A stretch of DNA of 44,918 bases, from positions 1 through 44,918 of IMG/VR virus record IMGVR_UViG_3300043640_000249; one strand, given 5' to 3'. The translations under genes were made by a program, and so were the position numbers. This document shows, piece by piece, positions 37,724 to 44,918 of this stretch. Below the pieces are notes generated by a model that ran no database searches, had not been told where the DNA came from, and saw nothing but the letters and a program-made list of their open reading frames with translations. The stretch is from a virus. Position 1 is the first letter of the stretch; each line of letters opens with the position of its first letter.

Positions 37724-38229
37724 CAGGCCGAGCTGCCGACGATGACGACGTCGTACGTCACGCCGGTCGTACCGCCGGAGTTCGTGACCTTCAGCAGGTC
37801 ACCCGTGGACGCCGTCACCGCATACGCGACCGCATCCGGGGCGAACGAGCAGATCAGGCCACCCGGGCGGACCGTGAGGACGTCCGTGGTGTCGCCGACC
37901 CAGTTGATGAACCCGTTCGAGGCGGCGCCACCGACCAGGACGTTGTTGGTGTTCGCCGGCGCCGCGTAGACGATCAGGCCCTTGATCCGGGCGAACGTCA
38001 GCGTCGCGCCGAACGCGTCGATCAGCGTGCCGGCCAGGTCGAGGTTCTCCGTCGCCGACGCGGTCAGCGTGCGCGTGTCGTGGAAGATCCTGTCGGCCTG
38101 GTTCGCGCCAGTGCCGGACGCCAGGTTGATCTGCCGGGTGAAGTTGAGAGTGTTCTCCGTCGTCGACAGGTCCAGCGGACTCGTGTAGTCCGCATCGAAG
38201 TCGAGCAGCAGCCTGCTTGTCAGGGGCAT
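37723..38229 (-). CDS. Structural protein of neck/tail module, unknown function
   Basis: This 168-aa protein has a beta-rich sequence with a Thr/Asn-rich start (LDLSTTENTLNFTRQINLAS), LTFARIKGLIVYAAPANTNN and a Gly-rich C-terminal end (SNGFINWVGDTTDVLTVRPG). A GGAAGGG site eight bp upstream supports ATG 38229. It lies between the gp10-like and tail tube genes and may be a decoration or a tail-tube variant. Confidence 0.6.
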   Translation of the reverse strand: MPLTSRLLLDFDADYTSPLDLSTTENTLNFTRQINLASGTGANQADRIFHDTRTLTASATENLDLAGTLIDAFGATLTFARIKGLIVYAAPANTNNVLVGGAASNGFINWVGDTTDVLTVRPGGLICSFAPDAVAYAVTASTGDLLKVTNSGGTTGVTYDVVIVGSSA

Positions 38230-38266
38230 GAGGTAGTTCCCTTCCACGGCCCCACGGCCGCGCTCA

Positions 38267-38683
38267 TCAGTGGAAACCCGCGTCGCGGGTCGTCTCGTCT
38301 ACGGCGTCTGCGATCAGGCGTCCGGCCTCGTCTTGCTTCGCCGCGAGCGCCGGGGCCAGGAACGGACGTGCCGTCTGGTCGAACCAGTGCCGGCGGTCAC
38401 CCCAGCGCGGATGCCGGAACTTGCCCGGCTCGCCGCCATGCTCGTACGGGCGCGCGTGCGGCGCCTTGTTCTTGTTGACGATCACGGACACGCCCGGGCG
38501 GCGACCGGTGAACGAGGTACTCACCCGGATCGCCCGCGGGATGCGGGTCGACCAGGAGGCGCGGAGCTTCGCGTCGTCGGCGACGACACGGCCAGCGATA
38601 CGGAGGCGCGGCCGGAGCTGCTTCTTCAGGTCCTTGGGGATGCGCCCCATGTCCCGGATGAGGCGCTCGATCTCATCGGCCAT
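38267..38683 (-). CDS. HK97 gp10-like tail completion protein
   Basis: This is a 138-aa protein of the HK97-gp10 family: N-terminal IERLIRDMGRIPKDLKKQLR helix, the basic middle, then APHARPYEHGGEPGKFRHPR and HWFDQTARPFLAPALAAK. The HArPyEhGg signature is typical. It should join head and tail during maturation. Confidence 0.8.
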   Translation of the reverse strand: MADEIERLIRDMGRIPKDLKKQLRPRLRIAGRVVADDAKLRASWSTRIPRAIRVSTSFTGRRPGVSVIVNKNKAPHARPYEHGGEPGKFRHPRWGDRRHWFDQTARPFLAPALAAKQDEAGRLIADAVDETTRDAGFH

Positions 38684-39150
38684 CAGTTCCGCCGGGTGAA
38701 CGCGTCCACGCTGATGACGACCTGCACGTCAGCTGACGCGCCGCCGTCGGACAGGTACTGCGTCAGGTTCCCGCTCGTCAGCCGAGCCGACAGGACACGC
38801 CTGCCGAGGGTCTGATCACGAGCCAGCTCGGCAGCCATCACGCCGACGAGCTCGTACGCGCGGGCTCGGGCGGCCGCGATGGCCGCCGCGTCATCCTCGG
38901 AACCGTGCCAGCCCGACACGAGGCTGATCACGTCGTACTGCTCATGGTCCGGGCTGCTGGCCATCTGCGCGCGGTCCCGCGTCTCGGTGACCGACGCTTC
39001 ACCGGGTGTGCCGGTGAAGCCGACCATGATGTAGTCGTCGGCGTTGTTCGTCGGCTGCCCGTCGCTGACCTCGGCATCCGGGGCGGCCAGCGCGAACAGC
39101 CGCACCAGCTCGGTGAGGATGGCCGGGACGGTGGAGACGGTGGCGCCCAT
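38683..39150 (-). CDS. Putative tail terminator / neck protein
   Basis: This 155-aa protein has a conserved-type segment NNADDYIMVGFTGTPGEAS and an acidic helix with DAAAIAAARARAYELVG, ending in a strand VQVVISVDAF. Position between the connector and gp10-like protein fits the tail terminator that stops tube growth. Family assignment is positional. Confidence 0.6.
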   Translation of the reverse strand: MGATVSTVPAILTELVRLFALAAPDAEVSDGQPTNNADDYIMVGFTGTPGEASVTETRDRAQMASSPDHEQYDVISLVSGWHGSEDDAAAIAAARARAYELVGVMAAELARDQTLGRRVLSARLTSGNLTQYLSDGGASADVQVVISVDAFTRRN

Positions 39151-39998
39151 CAGCCGACCAGCACATCAGCGGTCGGGTTCTTCCCGAGGCCGAGCAGCTC
39201 ACGCACACGGTTCGGCAGCGCGTACGCGGCGCCCGCGATGACGATGTCATCGCCGCCGGCCACCGGAGGGCGGCCGCCCGAGCCGTTCAGCTTGATCGTG
39301 CGCCACAGGTGCGCGGTGAGCTCGAGTGCGGCAAGGCGGACCTTGGCCGGGACTGGCGTACGACCGGCGCGGTAGGTGACCCGGACCCGTCCGGCCGGCC
39401 ACGACAACGAGTGCGAGAGGAGGCCGGGGCCGGGGTCGAGCTCCCAGCCCTGCACGTCGTTGTCGAGGTCGGCCTGGATGATCGCGTCACCGCCGACCAC
39501 CGCGACCGACGTGATCGAGATGACGGGGTGCTGGTCGAGGACGATCGGGCCGCGGCACCAGCGACGGGGCGTCGTGTCCACGCATGTCGTCGGAGCGACC
39601 GGGCCGATCAGCTCGACGATCTTTTCGCAGCTCGCTGCGATGAACCCGGCCAGCTCGGCATCGTCAGAGGTCTTGACCAGGTCCTTCTTCTGGTGGACCT
39701 TCTGCTCGTGCAGGGAGATGAACGCGCCGTTGTCGGTGGCCTCGACAGTGAACGCGTCGTCGTACGCGCTCGCGTTCGTGCCGGTAGCTACCCAGCGCAC
39801 GGCGTGCGCGCCGGCCTGCACGGTTACGTAGTCGTGGTTGTAGACGCCGACATTGGTTGAGGCGATGGGTCCGGTCACGACCGTCGTGGCGTCCGGGAGC
39901 GCCACCGTCAGCATCACCGCGGTGGCGTCAGCGAGGTTGCCGCCGGCGTCTGTGACCGTCACCGACAGGGGGACGACGTCACCGAGCTGAAAAGTCAT
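39150..39998 (-). CDS. Head-tail connector with N-terminal Ig-like domain
   Basis: This is a 282-aa protein. The first about 100 residues are an Ig-like beta fold (VVPLSVTVTDAGGNLADATA..., ALPDATTVVTGPIAST, HAVRWVATGTNASAYDD). The rest is gp6-like: KKDLVKTSDDAELAGFIAAS, VELIGPVAPTTC, QHPVISITSV, and LAALELTAHLWRTI. The second part makes a ring under the portal; such an Ig fusion is unusual. The ATG at 39998 overlaps the upstream stop (ATGA). Confidence 0.7.
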   Translation of the reverse strand: MTFQLGDVVPLSVTVTDAGGNLADATAVMLTVALPDATTVVTGPIASTNVGVYNHDYVTVQAGAHAVRWVATGTNASAYDDAFTVEATDNGAFISLHEQKVHQKKDLVKTSDDAELAGFIAASCEKIVELIGPVAPTTCVDTTPRRWCRGPIVLDQHPVISITSVAVVGGDAIIQADLDNDVQGWELDPGPGLLSHSLSWPAGRVRVTYRAGRTPVPAKVRLAALELTAHLWRTIKLNGSGGRPPVAGGDDIVIAGAAYALPNRVRELLGLGKNPTADVLVG

Positions 39999-41038
39999 GA
40001 CCCTCCCATCGACGCACCGGCGCGTGTCCGGTTCGTGGTCTGTGCTCCGCGCCGGTCGGCGCCCTGAAGCTGTGATCCCGTACGGACCGCCGCGAGCGTG
40101 TCCGGTGCTGTCCGGTAGACCGCGCCCATCGACCCGCGGGTCACCGGGATCGCAGTCGAGTGCGCCGCGACGATGACCGCCGGGATGGCGCCGGTCGCGG
40201 CCCTCCGCTTGCGCGCGGCGGCCGTGGTGGTCGGCAGGAGCACGCTGAGGCCGGTGACGGCCTGAACGAGGACTCCTGTCCGGTAGGAGGTCGCTACGCC
40301 CGCCGTACGGCCCATGGCGGCCGTGAGCTTGCGCGCCATGCCTGTCGGCACGGCGCCGCCCGCCGCCCTGGTGATGACTGGCAGGACGTGCCGGCCGGTC
40401 GCCTGCGCTGCTGTCGCGCCGGTCGAGGTGGCGATCGCCTTGGTCGTCTTCCTGGCCGCCGCGGTGGCGGTAGCCGGGACGGACGCCTGGGCGGCAACGG
40501 CACGGACCTGCACGCCGGAGTGCCGGGCTGTGGCAGCCGCCGGCGCGCTGCCTGTCGCGGGCGCGCGCTTGGCCGCCGTGCTGTATGCCGCGCCGGAGCC
40601 GGTGCCGCGCGCGGTCGGGGTGAGGACGTGCCGGGCGGTGCCGTACGCGCATCCCGCTGCCCGGCTCGCTGCGGTGGCCGGCGCGGCCTTCCTCGCCGCG
40701 GCGGACGACGTCCCGGCCGCGTAGCCGGTGCCCGAGCCCGACGCCACCTTTCGGGCGGCGCCGGAGGGCGTTCCGGTGAGGGCCGAGCGGGCGGACGCTG
40801 CCGTGGTCCTCTGCGTGGCCGAGGTGGCTGCCAGTGCGGCGCAGGACCGAGACGCGGTCACGGCCGCCTTGCGCGCGGATGCCGTGGCGGCTCCTGCCGC
40901 CGTGCACCGCGCCGTGATCGTTGCGACCTTGCGGACGGTGCTGCTCGAGGTGACTACGGATACGGATCGGCCGGTGTCGGCGCGGGCTTCGGGCGCCCAG
41001 CCGAGACGTGCGGGGATGCCGCTGACCATCGTCGGCAT
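39995..41038 (-). CDS. Ala/Thr/Arg-rich protein of 20-residue repeats, unknown function
   Basis: This 347-aa protein has an exact 20-residue period over about 14 units (residues about 36-315). Many units begin RK or RH and contain TA, SA or AG repeats, for example RKVATITARCTAAGAATASA and RKAAPATAASRAAGCAYGTA. The reading frame fits the operon: it starts a few bases after the SGNH stop and overlaps the connector start. Composition is very basic with few acidic residues. Possible roles are a head-surface fibre, a DNA-condensing core protein or a spacer. Nothing in known families is recognised. Confidence 0.6.
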   Translation of the reverse strand: MPTMVSGIPARLGWAPEARADTGRSVSVVTSSSTVRKVATITARCTAAGAATASARKAAVTASRSCAALAATSATQRTTAASARSALTGTPSGAARKVASGSGTGYAAGTSSAAARKAAPATAASRAAGCAYGTARHVLTPTARGTGSGAAYSTAAKRAPATGSAPAAATARHSGVQVRAVAAQASVPATATAAARKTTKAIATSTGATAAQATGRHVLPVITRAAGGAVPTGMARKLTAAMGRTAGVATSYRTGVLVQAVTGLSVLLPTTTAAARKRRAATGAIPAVIVAAHSTAIPVTRGSMGAVYRTAPDTLAAVRTGSQLQGADRRGAQTTNRTRAGASMGGS

Positions 41039-41042
41039 CAGG

Positions 41043-43061
41043 TCACATCTTCAGGATCGCCAGCTTGGGGCAGGTCCCGGAGACCGTCGCTCCCGCTGGG
41101 AAGTTGCCAGGAAATCCGCCGGTTCCCTGCGACGTCAACAGGTAGGCGATCGGCGTGGTGTTCGACGTAAGCGTGGACGACACCCACGGCATGATGCAGG
41201 TCATGTCCGGGCCGGCCAGCATGTCGAACGTCTGGGATGCGCCTGCGATGATCTGCTTCCACACGATCCACCACAGGCCCGGGTCGAGCGTCCACGTGAA
41301 CGCCCCGGCCGTGGACTGCACGAGCCCAGTCGTCGTACCAACGCTGAACGCGCCGCCGACCGTCGGTTCATCCACGAGGGATTGCGGGTAGCCGGTCCAT
41401 CCCGGGTCATCGAACAGGGCAACTCGGATGGTGCTGGCCGTGGCGGCGCTGGCGGCCAGGCGAAGGGCGAACCGGTTGTACATCTCCCGGCCCTCGGTGA
41501 CCAGGAACGGCATGGCGTACATGCTCTGTGCGGCAGGTAGCGCGGCCGTCGCCGTGGCGGATGCCGCGACGGTGTAGTACTGGGTGCCACCGCCGATCCG
41601 CGGGATACGCGCGGGCCCTGCCTGTGGGGCGGACTGGGCCGTGGAGACCTCGGGTGCTGCCGGGTCTGTCGGAACGAGCTTCGAAATCGCGTTCTTAATC
41701 GCGCGGCCGCAGTATCGGGCGCCGTCCTCGTTCGGGTGCAGGCCATCGGAGGCGAAGCGGGCGGTGGTCTTGTTGAGGGCACCGTCCAGGTCAGCGATCT
41801 GGACCATGCCGGTGCCGCCATCGAACTCTCCGACCACGCTGGCGATCGCGGTGTTCAGGTTCGCGACGTCGGTGTCACCGATGCCGTTCGCGTAGCCCGC
41901 ATACCCGGCGGTGAGCAGGCGCGGCACATTGCAGACGATGACCGGCGCCGGGATCAGGCTCTCCAGCCACCAGCAGTCGAAAATGACCGTGCCGCCCGCG
42001 TCGAACGAGGTGGCGGTGACGACGATGGTCTGTCCCGCGTTCGAGCTGGTGAGGTTCGTGATCCGCTTGACCACCGGAAGGTGCGAGTTCGGCGTGGCCG
42101 GCGCAACGCCGGTCAGGGCGAGCGTGCCGGTGATCCCGGCAGTACCGGAGAACGTCACGGTACCGCCGAGCGTGCCGGGCATCGCAGAGAACTGAATGCT
42201 GACCGGCTCGCCCTTGTAATCGGATGGCAGGGTGATCGTCAGGTTTGCGTTCGTCGTCGACGTTGCCTGCCGGACCGTGCTGCCCGAGCTGAAGTCCTGG
42301 GTGCTGGTGACCTGCGTGAATCCGGCACCGTAGGAGGGCACACCGCCGACGGTGCTGTTGTCCTCGTACACCACCGACGAGCGGGCACGGGAGATCACAG
42401 CGCGGAGAGCATGTTGGAACGCCAGACGGAGCGCGGTCTGCGTTCCGGAGACACCACCGATGTCGTTGATGCCCCACGCGAGGATCGCGCCGCCACCATC
42501 GGAGAAGTACGGGGAGCCGTGGATGTTCGTGCCCGCCGGCGGCGTGCGGGTGAGGGTCTGCATGACCCGGGCCCAGCCGCCCGTCCACACACCCTGAATG
42601 ATCAGGTTCGAGCCGGCGACCGCGTAGTTGGTCCAGTTGGTGTACTCGATATCGAGCATCATCCGCAGGTACGCGTCTGTGCGTCCTGTGGTCCACACGG
42701 TGCCGACGCCCCGTGCGAAGTACGAATGCCCGTACAGCGTCCAGCGGCCTGGAATCACATCAGGCGTGTAGTCGCGGGCTGAGGTGCCGTGGTCGACGGT
42801 CGCGCCGATCGCGTGCGCGACCGCGCTCGTGCCGTCCTGGCCGCGGAGCACGGTCAGGTGCGTGCCGTCGGGGCGGGCCGTGACGGTGACGACCTCTTGG
42901 TCGACCTTCCCCATGTTGATCACCGCGCCGTACGGGAACTGGCCGTCGAGCGCGGAGAACTTCGTACTGTCGACGACGGCCAGCGACAGGCCGCCCGTAC
43001 CGGGGTCGGCCGTCAGTGTCGTCTGGCCCGTCGCCGAGGAGTACGACCGCCCGCCGGGCAT
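41043..43061 (-). CDS. SGNH/GDSL hydrolase structural protein
   Basis: This is a 672-aa protein. N-terminal 100 residues are a beta attachment domain. The SGNH domain follows: block I LYGHSYF with Ser113, block III GINDIGG with Asn199, and block V SDGLHPN with Asp/His near 438. An inserted beta domain (about 235-370) splits the enzyme. A C-terminal beta domain of about 170 residues (ARIPRIGGGTQYYTVAASAT onward) ends the chain. Such enzymes on phage particles remove acetyl groups from surface or wall glycans. The gene lies in the head module, not the tail-tip region, which is unusual. Confidence 0.8.
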   Translation of the reverse strand: MPGGRSYSSATGQTTLTADPGTGGLSLAVVDSTKFSALDGQFPYGAVINMGKVDQEVVTVTARPDGTHLTVLRGQDGTSAVAHAIGATVDHGTSARDYTPDVIPGRWTLYGHSYFARGVGTVWTTGRTDAYLRMMLDIEYTNWTNYAVAGSNLIIQGVWTGGWARVMQTLTRTPPAGTNIHGSPYFSDGGGAILAWGINDIGGVSGTQTALRLAFQHALRAVISRARSSVVYEDNSTVGGVPSYGAGFTQVTSTQDFSSGSTVRQATSTTNANLTITLPSDYKGEPVSIQFSAMPGTLGGTVTFSGTAGITGTLALTGVAPATPNSHLPVVKRITNLTSSNAGQTIVVTATSFDAGGTVIFDCWWLESLIPAPVIVCNVPRLLTAGYAGYANGIGDTDVANLNTAIASVVGEFDGGTGMVQIADLDGALNKTTARFASDGLHPNEDGARYCGRAIKNAISKLVPTDPAAPEVSTAQSAPQAGPARIPRIGGGTQYYTVAASATATAALPAAQSMYAMPFLVTEGREMYNRFALRLAASAATASTIRVALFDDPGWTGYPQSLVDEPTVGGAFSVGTTTGLVQSTAGAFTWTLDPGLWWIVWKQIIAGASQTFDMLAGPDMTCIMPWVSSTLTSNTTPIAYLLTSQGTGGFPGNFPAGATVSGTCPKLAILKM

Positions 43062-43736
43062 CTACACCCCGGTCAGGTCGAGGGTGAGAGCCGAGATGGC
43101 CACGGTGATCTGCCCCGGGCTCGCGAACACCTCAGGGATGACCTTCTGGAAGTACAGCTCGCCCTGGGCGGTGATGTTGATCGCCGAGCCGCCCGAGCTC
43201 GAGGCCACCTGGAACGTATCGGTGGCCGCGCCGACGACGAAGTACACCGCGCCCTCGGCGAGCCCGGTCGGGATGGACTCGGCGAAGACGTTGAAGACCA
43301 TCACGCGGTCGGTGTTGACGAGGCCGTGCGCCGAGCTGGTGATCGTGTCGTTCGTGACGTCCGTCGAGTCGACCTCACCGAAGCCCTTCACCGACCCGTT
43401 GATCGGCGCGTACCCCCGGTACTGCGTGCCGGTGTTGCCGGTGGACGCGTTCCAAAAGCTCAAGAAGGCGTAGGTTCCGGCCGGCACATCGAACGTCAGC
43501 GCCCCGCTGTTCGCCTTCTGGCCGGAGCTCGCCGCACCCCAGGTGACGGCCTGCCGGGCGTACGCCGGGCTGCCGCCGGTGGCCTCCGTCGAAGCGGCGG
43601 TGGCGCCGGTACCCGGCGTGCCGTCCGACGGAGGCGCGGTGACCAGCGTGTTCACGCCGATGTGCGTGATGCCCGCACCGATGGACTCATCGAGACCGTC
43701 GAGCGCGGCGTTCTTCGCCAGGTCATTGAACGGCAT
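43062..43736 (-). CDS. Fibre-like virion structural protein
   Basis: This is a 224-aa protein. Start DLAKNAALDGLDESIGAGIT, then Thr/Ala-rich beta segments, FLSFWNASTGNTGTQYRGYA and a C-terminal part with DTITSSAHGLVNTDRVMVFN and AVYFVVGAATDTFQVASSSG. This is the fold of phage tail-fibre or head-fibre segments. It starts one base after the preceding stop region and ends directly before the SGNH gene. Confidence 0.65.
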   Translation of the reverse strand: MPFNDLAKNAALDGLDESIGAGITHIGVNTLVTAPPSDGTPGTGATAASTEATGGSPAYARQAVTWGAASSGQKANSGALTFDVPAGTYAFLSFWNASTGNTGTQYRGYAPINGSVKGFGEVDSTDVTNDTITSSAHGLVNTDRVMVFNVFAESIPTGLAEGAVYFVVGAATDTFQVASSSGGSAINITAQGELYFQKVIPEVFASPGQITVAISALTLDLTGV

Positions 43737-43737
43737 G

Positions 43738-43950
43738 TCAGCCCTTCGACTGCTTGTTCGCGGCCGGGCGCCGCGACTTGTCGGCCGGCTTGGGCTCCTG
43801 CTTGGACTCAGCGCCGGGCACCTTGCCCTCGTCGGCCGCCGCGATCTCGTCGCCGGCGGCGTAGGCGAGGGTGGCGGCGTCCGGGTCGCCGTCGAGTACG
43901 AGGCCCTGGCCGTCGCGGGTGCGCCACAGTCGCTCCTGTGCCCGCATCAT
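43738..43950 (-). CDS. Small head-module protein, unknown function
   Basis: This 70-aa protein has an ordered N-terminus (MRAQERLWRTRDGQGLVLDG, then DPDAATLAYAAGDEIAAADE) resembling small head proteins of actinophages, and a Lys/Pro-rich disordered tail. Its ATG overlaps the upstream stop. Confidence 0.55.
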   Translation of the reverse strand: MMRAQERLWRTRDGQGLVLDGDPDAATLAYAAGDEIAAADEGKVPGAESKQEPKPADKSRRPAANKQSKG

Positions 43951-44129
43951 GTCTGCGTCCCGACCTTGGTCCACGTCGTGGACGCCAGCGTGCCGGTGTT
44001 GACGTAGAGGATCCCGTTCGTGGAATCGGTGGCCAGGTCGCCCTTGTTCGCGACTCCGTTGAAGTCGCCGCCGGCGAGCGCACCCGCCTTGATCAGCGGG
44101 CGCGGGCGTGCGCCCTCGATCACAGCCAT
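43947..44129 (-). CDS. Small virion protein, head-fibre-like
   Basis: This 60-aa protein starts at ATG 44129. The second half (KGDLATDSTNGILYVNTGTL, then TWTKVG) is a motif common in phage fibre or head-fibre tips. It probably attaches to the capsid or a fibre. Small size and position after the capsid gene support a decoration role. Confidence 0.55.
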   Translation of the reverse strand: MAVIEGARPRPLIKAGALAGGDFNGVANKGDLATDSTNGILYVNTGTLASTTWTKVGTQT

Positions 44130-44139
44130 GTCAGCCTCC

Positions 44140-44553
44140 TCAGTCCGGCAGGACGATGTAGAACAGGACCACGTCCGCCGCACCGGCCGTCAGCGCGCCG
44201 GTCGCGATCGTGGCCTGCATGGTGCGCGCCACCGTGGTCTTGACCGTGGTGGCGCCCGTGAAGACCGGGACGACGCTCTTGCGGCCGGTCGTCGACCACG
44301 GCGCACCGGAGACGATGGCCGCGGCCACGATGTCCCCCGCACCCTCGACGTTGACCGCGAGGGTGCCCGAGGCGCTGGTGGTGAACGCGGTGTCGACCTC
44401 GACGAACCCGCCGAGGATGACGGCGTTCGCCGGGATGACGTTGACGCCGCTCATGTTCGTCGAGCCGACCGCGCCGCCGTCGACTGCGAAGTCGTACCGG
44501 CCGCGCACCGTCTGGATCGCGGTGGCCGACGGAAATCCGCCCGTGTAAGGCAT
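44140..44553 (-). CDS. Probable head decoration protein
   Basis: This is a 137-aa protein. A beta-rich sequence (ATAIQTVRGRYDFAVDGGAV, NVIPANAVILGGFVEVD, ...ADVVLFYIVLPD) with almost no helix, immediately after the major capsid gene. Decoration proteins normally occupy this place, so capsid surface binding is likely. No family was recognised by eye. Confidence 0.55.
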   Translation of the reverse strand: MPYTGGFPSATAIQTVRGRYDFAVDGGAVGSTNMSGVNVIPANAVILGGFVEVDTAFTTSASGTLAVNVEGAGDIVAAAIVSGAPWSTTGRKSVVPVFTGATTVKTTVARTMQATIATGALTAGAADVVLFYIVLPD

Positions 44554-44566
44554 GTTCGCTGTCCTC

Positions 44567-44918
44567 TCAGATTCCGGTGACGGTGCAGATCGCGGTCGGG
44601 CGGTAGACGACCAGCGCGACGCGCATGTCGGCCCTGACCGCCTGCTTGCCGTTGATGAAGTAGTCGGCGTGGCTGTTGGAGACCTGCACGTCGATGCCGC
44701 GCCGCGTGGCCAGCTCCGTGAAGCTGGTGTCGAGCACGAGGCCGGTGTTCTGGGTGAGACCGTCGGACTGCGCGACCGGCAGGCCCCAGATGCGCGCCGG
44801 GCCGGCCTCGGAGGGGCTGCCCCAGATGTAGATGCCGTCAGCGGTGCGCAGCAGACGCACGTCCTGCCAGTCCATCGGGTGCATGACCACGGCGTTCGGC
44901 ATCGCGCGGCCGTTGACC
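44567..44918 (-). CDS. Major capsid protein, second copy of 3' part (5' end cut by window edge)
   Basis: This is the C-terminal part of the same capsid gene that starts at 1165: it enters from the window edge and stops at 44567, contributing about 117 codons. The overlap with 1-275 is 275 bp with 9 mismatches, one of which changes the protein (Thr to Ala in TELxTRRG). It is best read as the other end of one circular genome, with variation between phage strains in the sample. Confidence 0.9.
   Translation of the reverse strand, partial: VNGRAMPNAVVMHPMDWQDVRLLRTADGIYIWGSPSEAGPARIWGLPVAQSDGLTQNTGLVLDTSFTELATRRGIDVQVSNSHADYFINGKQAVRADMRVALVVYRPTAICTVTGI
44644..44918. repeat. Terminal near-repeat of 1-275 (contig end overlap)
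   Basis: 44644-44918 aligns without gaps to 1-275. Mismatches are at positions 59, 67, 68, 74, 92, 116, 128, 140 and 149 of the left copy; 150-275 (126 bp) are identical. An identical block close to an assembler k-mer size, preceded by coding-type differences, points to circular assembly with strain variants rather than real terminal repeats. Confidence 0.85.

Noticed and set aside
42789-44243. Plus-strand open frame of 484 codons near the right end
   Set aside because: It covers several minus-strand virion genes with good starts and junctions. The translation is Arg/Val/Asp-rich without structure, typical of a shadow frame.
44567-44918. Real tandem duplication of the capsid gene
   Set aside because: Both copies are cut by the window edge and complement each other, so one circular gene with strain differences is simpler. 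Kept as an alternative in the findings.
1-44918. tRNA genes and CRISPR arrays
   Set aside because: I looked for tRNA-like CCA-ended stems and for regularly spaced identical repeats and saw none. The only strict periodicity is the 60-bp coding repeat at 39995-41038, whose units are not identical at DNA level.

Overview
The window looks like an essentially complete genome of a temperate, tailed (siphovirus-type) phage of a high-GC actinobacterium, most likely Streptomyces or a close relative. Evidence for this: very GC-rich DNA; almost every gene overlapping the next by 1 or 4 bases; GTG/TTG starts; probable leaderless promoters; an HK97-type head module with terminase; a tape-measure protein; a large serine integrase; and cargo typical of streptomycetes (BldC-like regulators, a short DUF397-like protein, a RsbW-type ATPase, an Lsr2-like protein, a GntR/UTRA regulator). 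The two ends carry the same 275 bp of the major capsid gene with 9 mismatches, so the contig most likely closes into a circle of about 44.6 kb.

Layout. The late (virion) operon is on the minus strand and runs around the circle: HNH endonuclease (5.9 kb), terminase small and large subunits, a small membrane protein, portal, prohead protease and major capsid protein (5.4 kb to 1, continuing at 44.9 kb). It goes on with head-associated proteins, a fibre-like protein, an SGNH hydrolase and a 20-residue-repeat protein (44.5-40 kb). Then come connector, tail completion and tail tube genes, a G/GT tail chaperone with a -1 frameshift, the tape measure and minor tail proteins (40-30.3 kb), and the lysis region with holin-like proteins, a CHAP-like peptidase and a GH25 lysozyme (30.3-27.2 kb).

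The early operon, also minus strand, runs from 20.06 kb down to 6.1 kb. It starts with a Cro-like protein and includes a BldC-like protein, a RecE-like PD-(D/E)XK nuclease and RecT-like annealing protein, RusA, an Lsr2-like protein, replication proteins and many small proteins, several with one membrane helix or a zinc-ribbon pattern.

The lysogeny and cargo region (20.2-27.1 kb) is mostly plus strand: a 146-aa XRE-type repressor candidate divergent from the Cro-like gene; a membrane protein; the serine integrase (minus) with a symmetric attP-like site just upstream; four small overlapping genes; a secreted protein ending in LPVTG; a GntR regulator (minus) divergent from an anti-sigma-type ATPase; a 34-aa DUF397-like protein; and a second BldC-like protein. 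Convergent units are separated by strong GC hairpins.

The control logic suggested by the sequence is a switch at 20.07-20.22 kb with three TCGC-N8-GCGA operators, a leftward early transcript, late promoters near 6.45 and 5.6 kb, and a cargo region that probably acts on the lysogen's sigma-factor and developmental regulation. All functions are inferred from sequence patterns read by eye; no database search was run.
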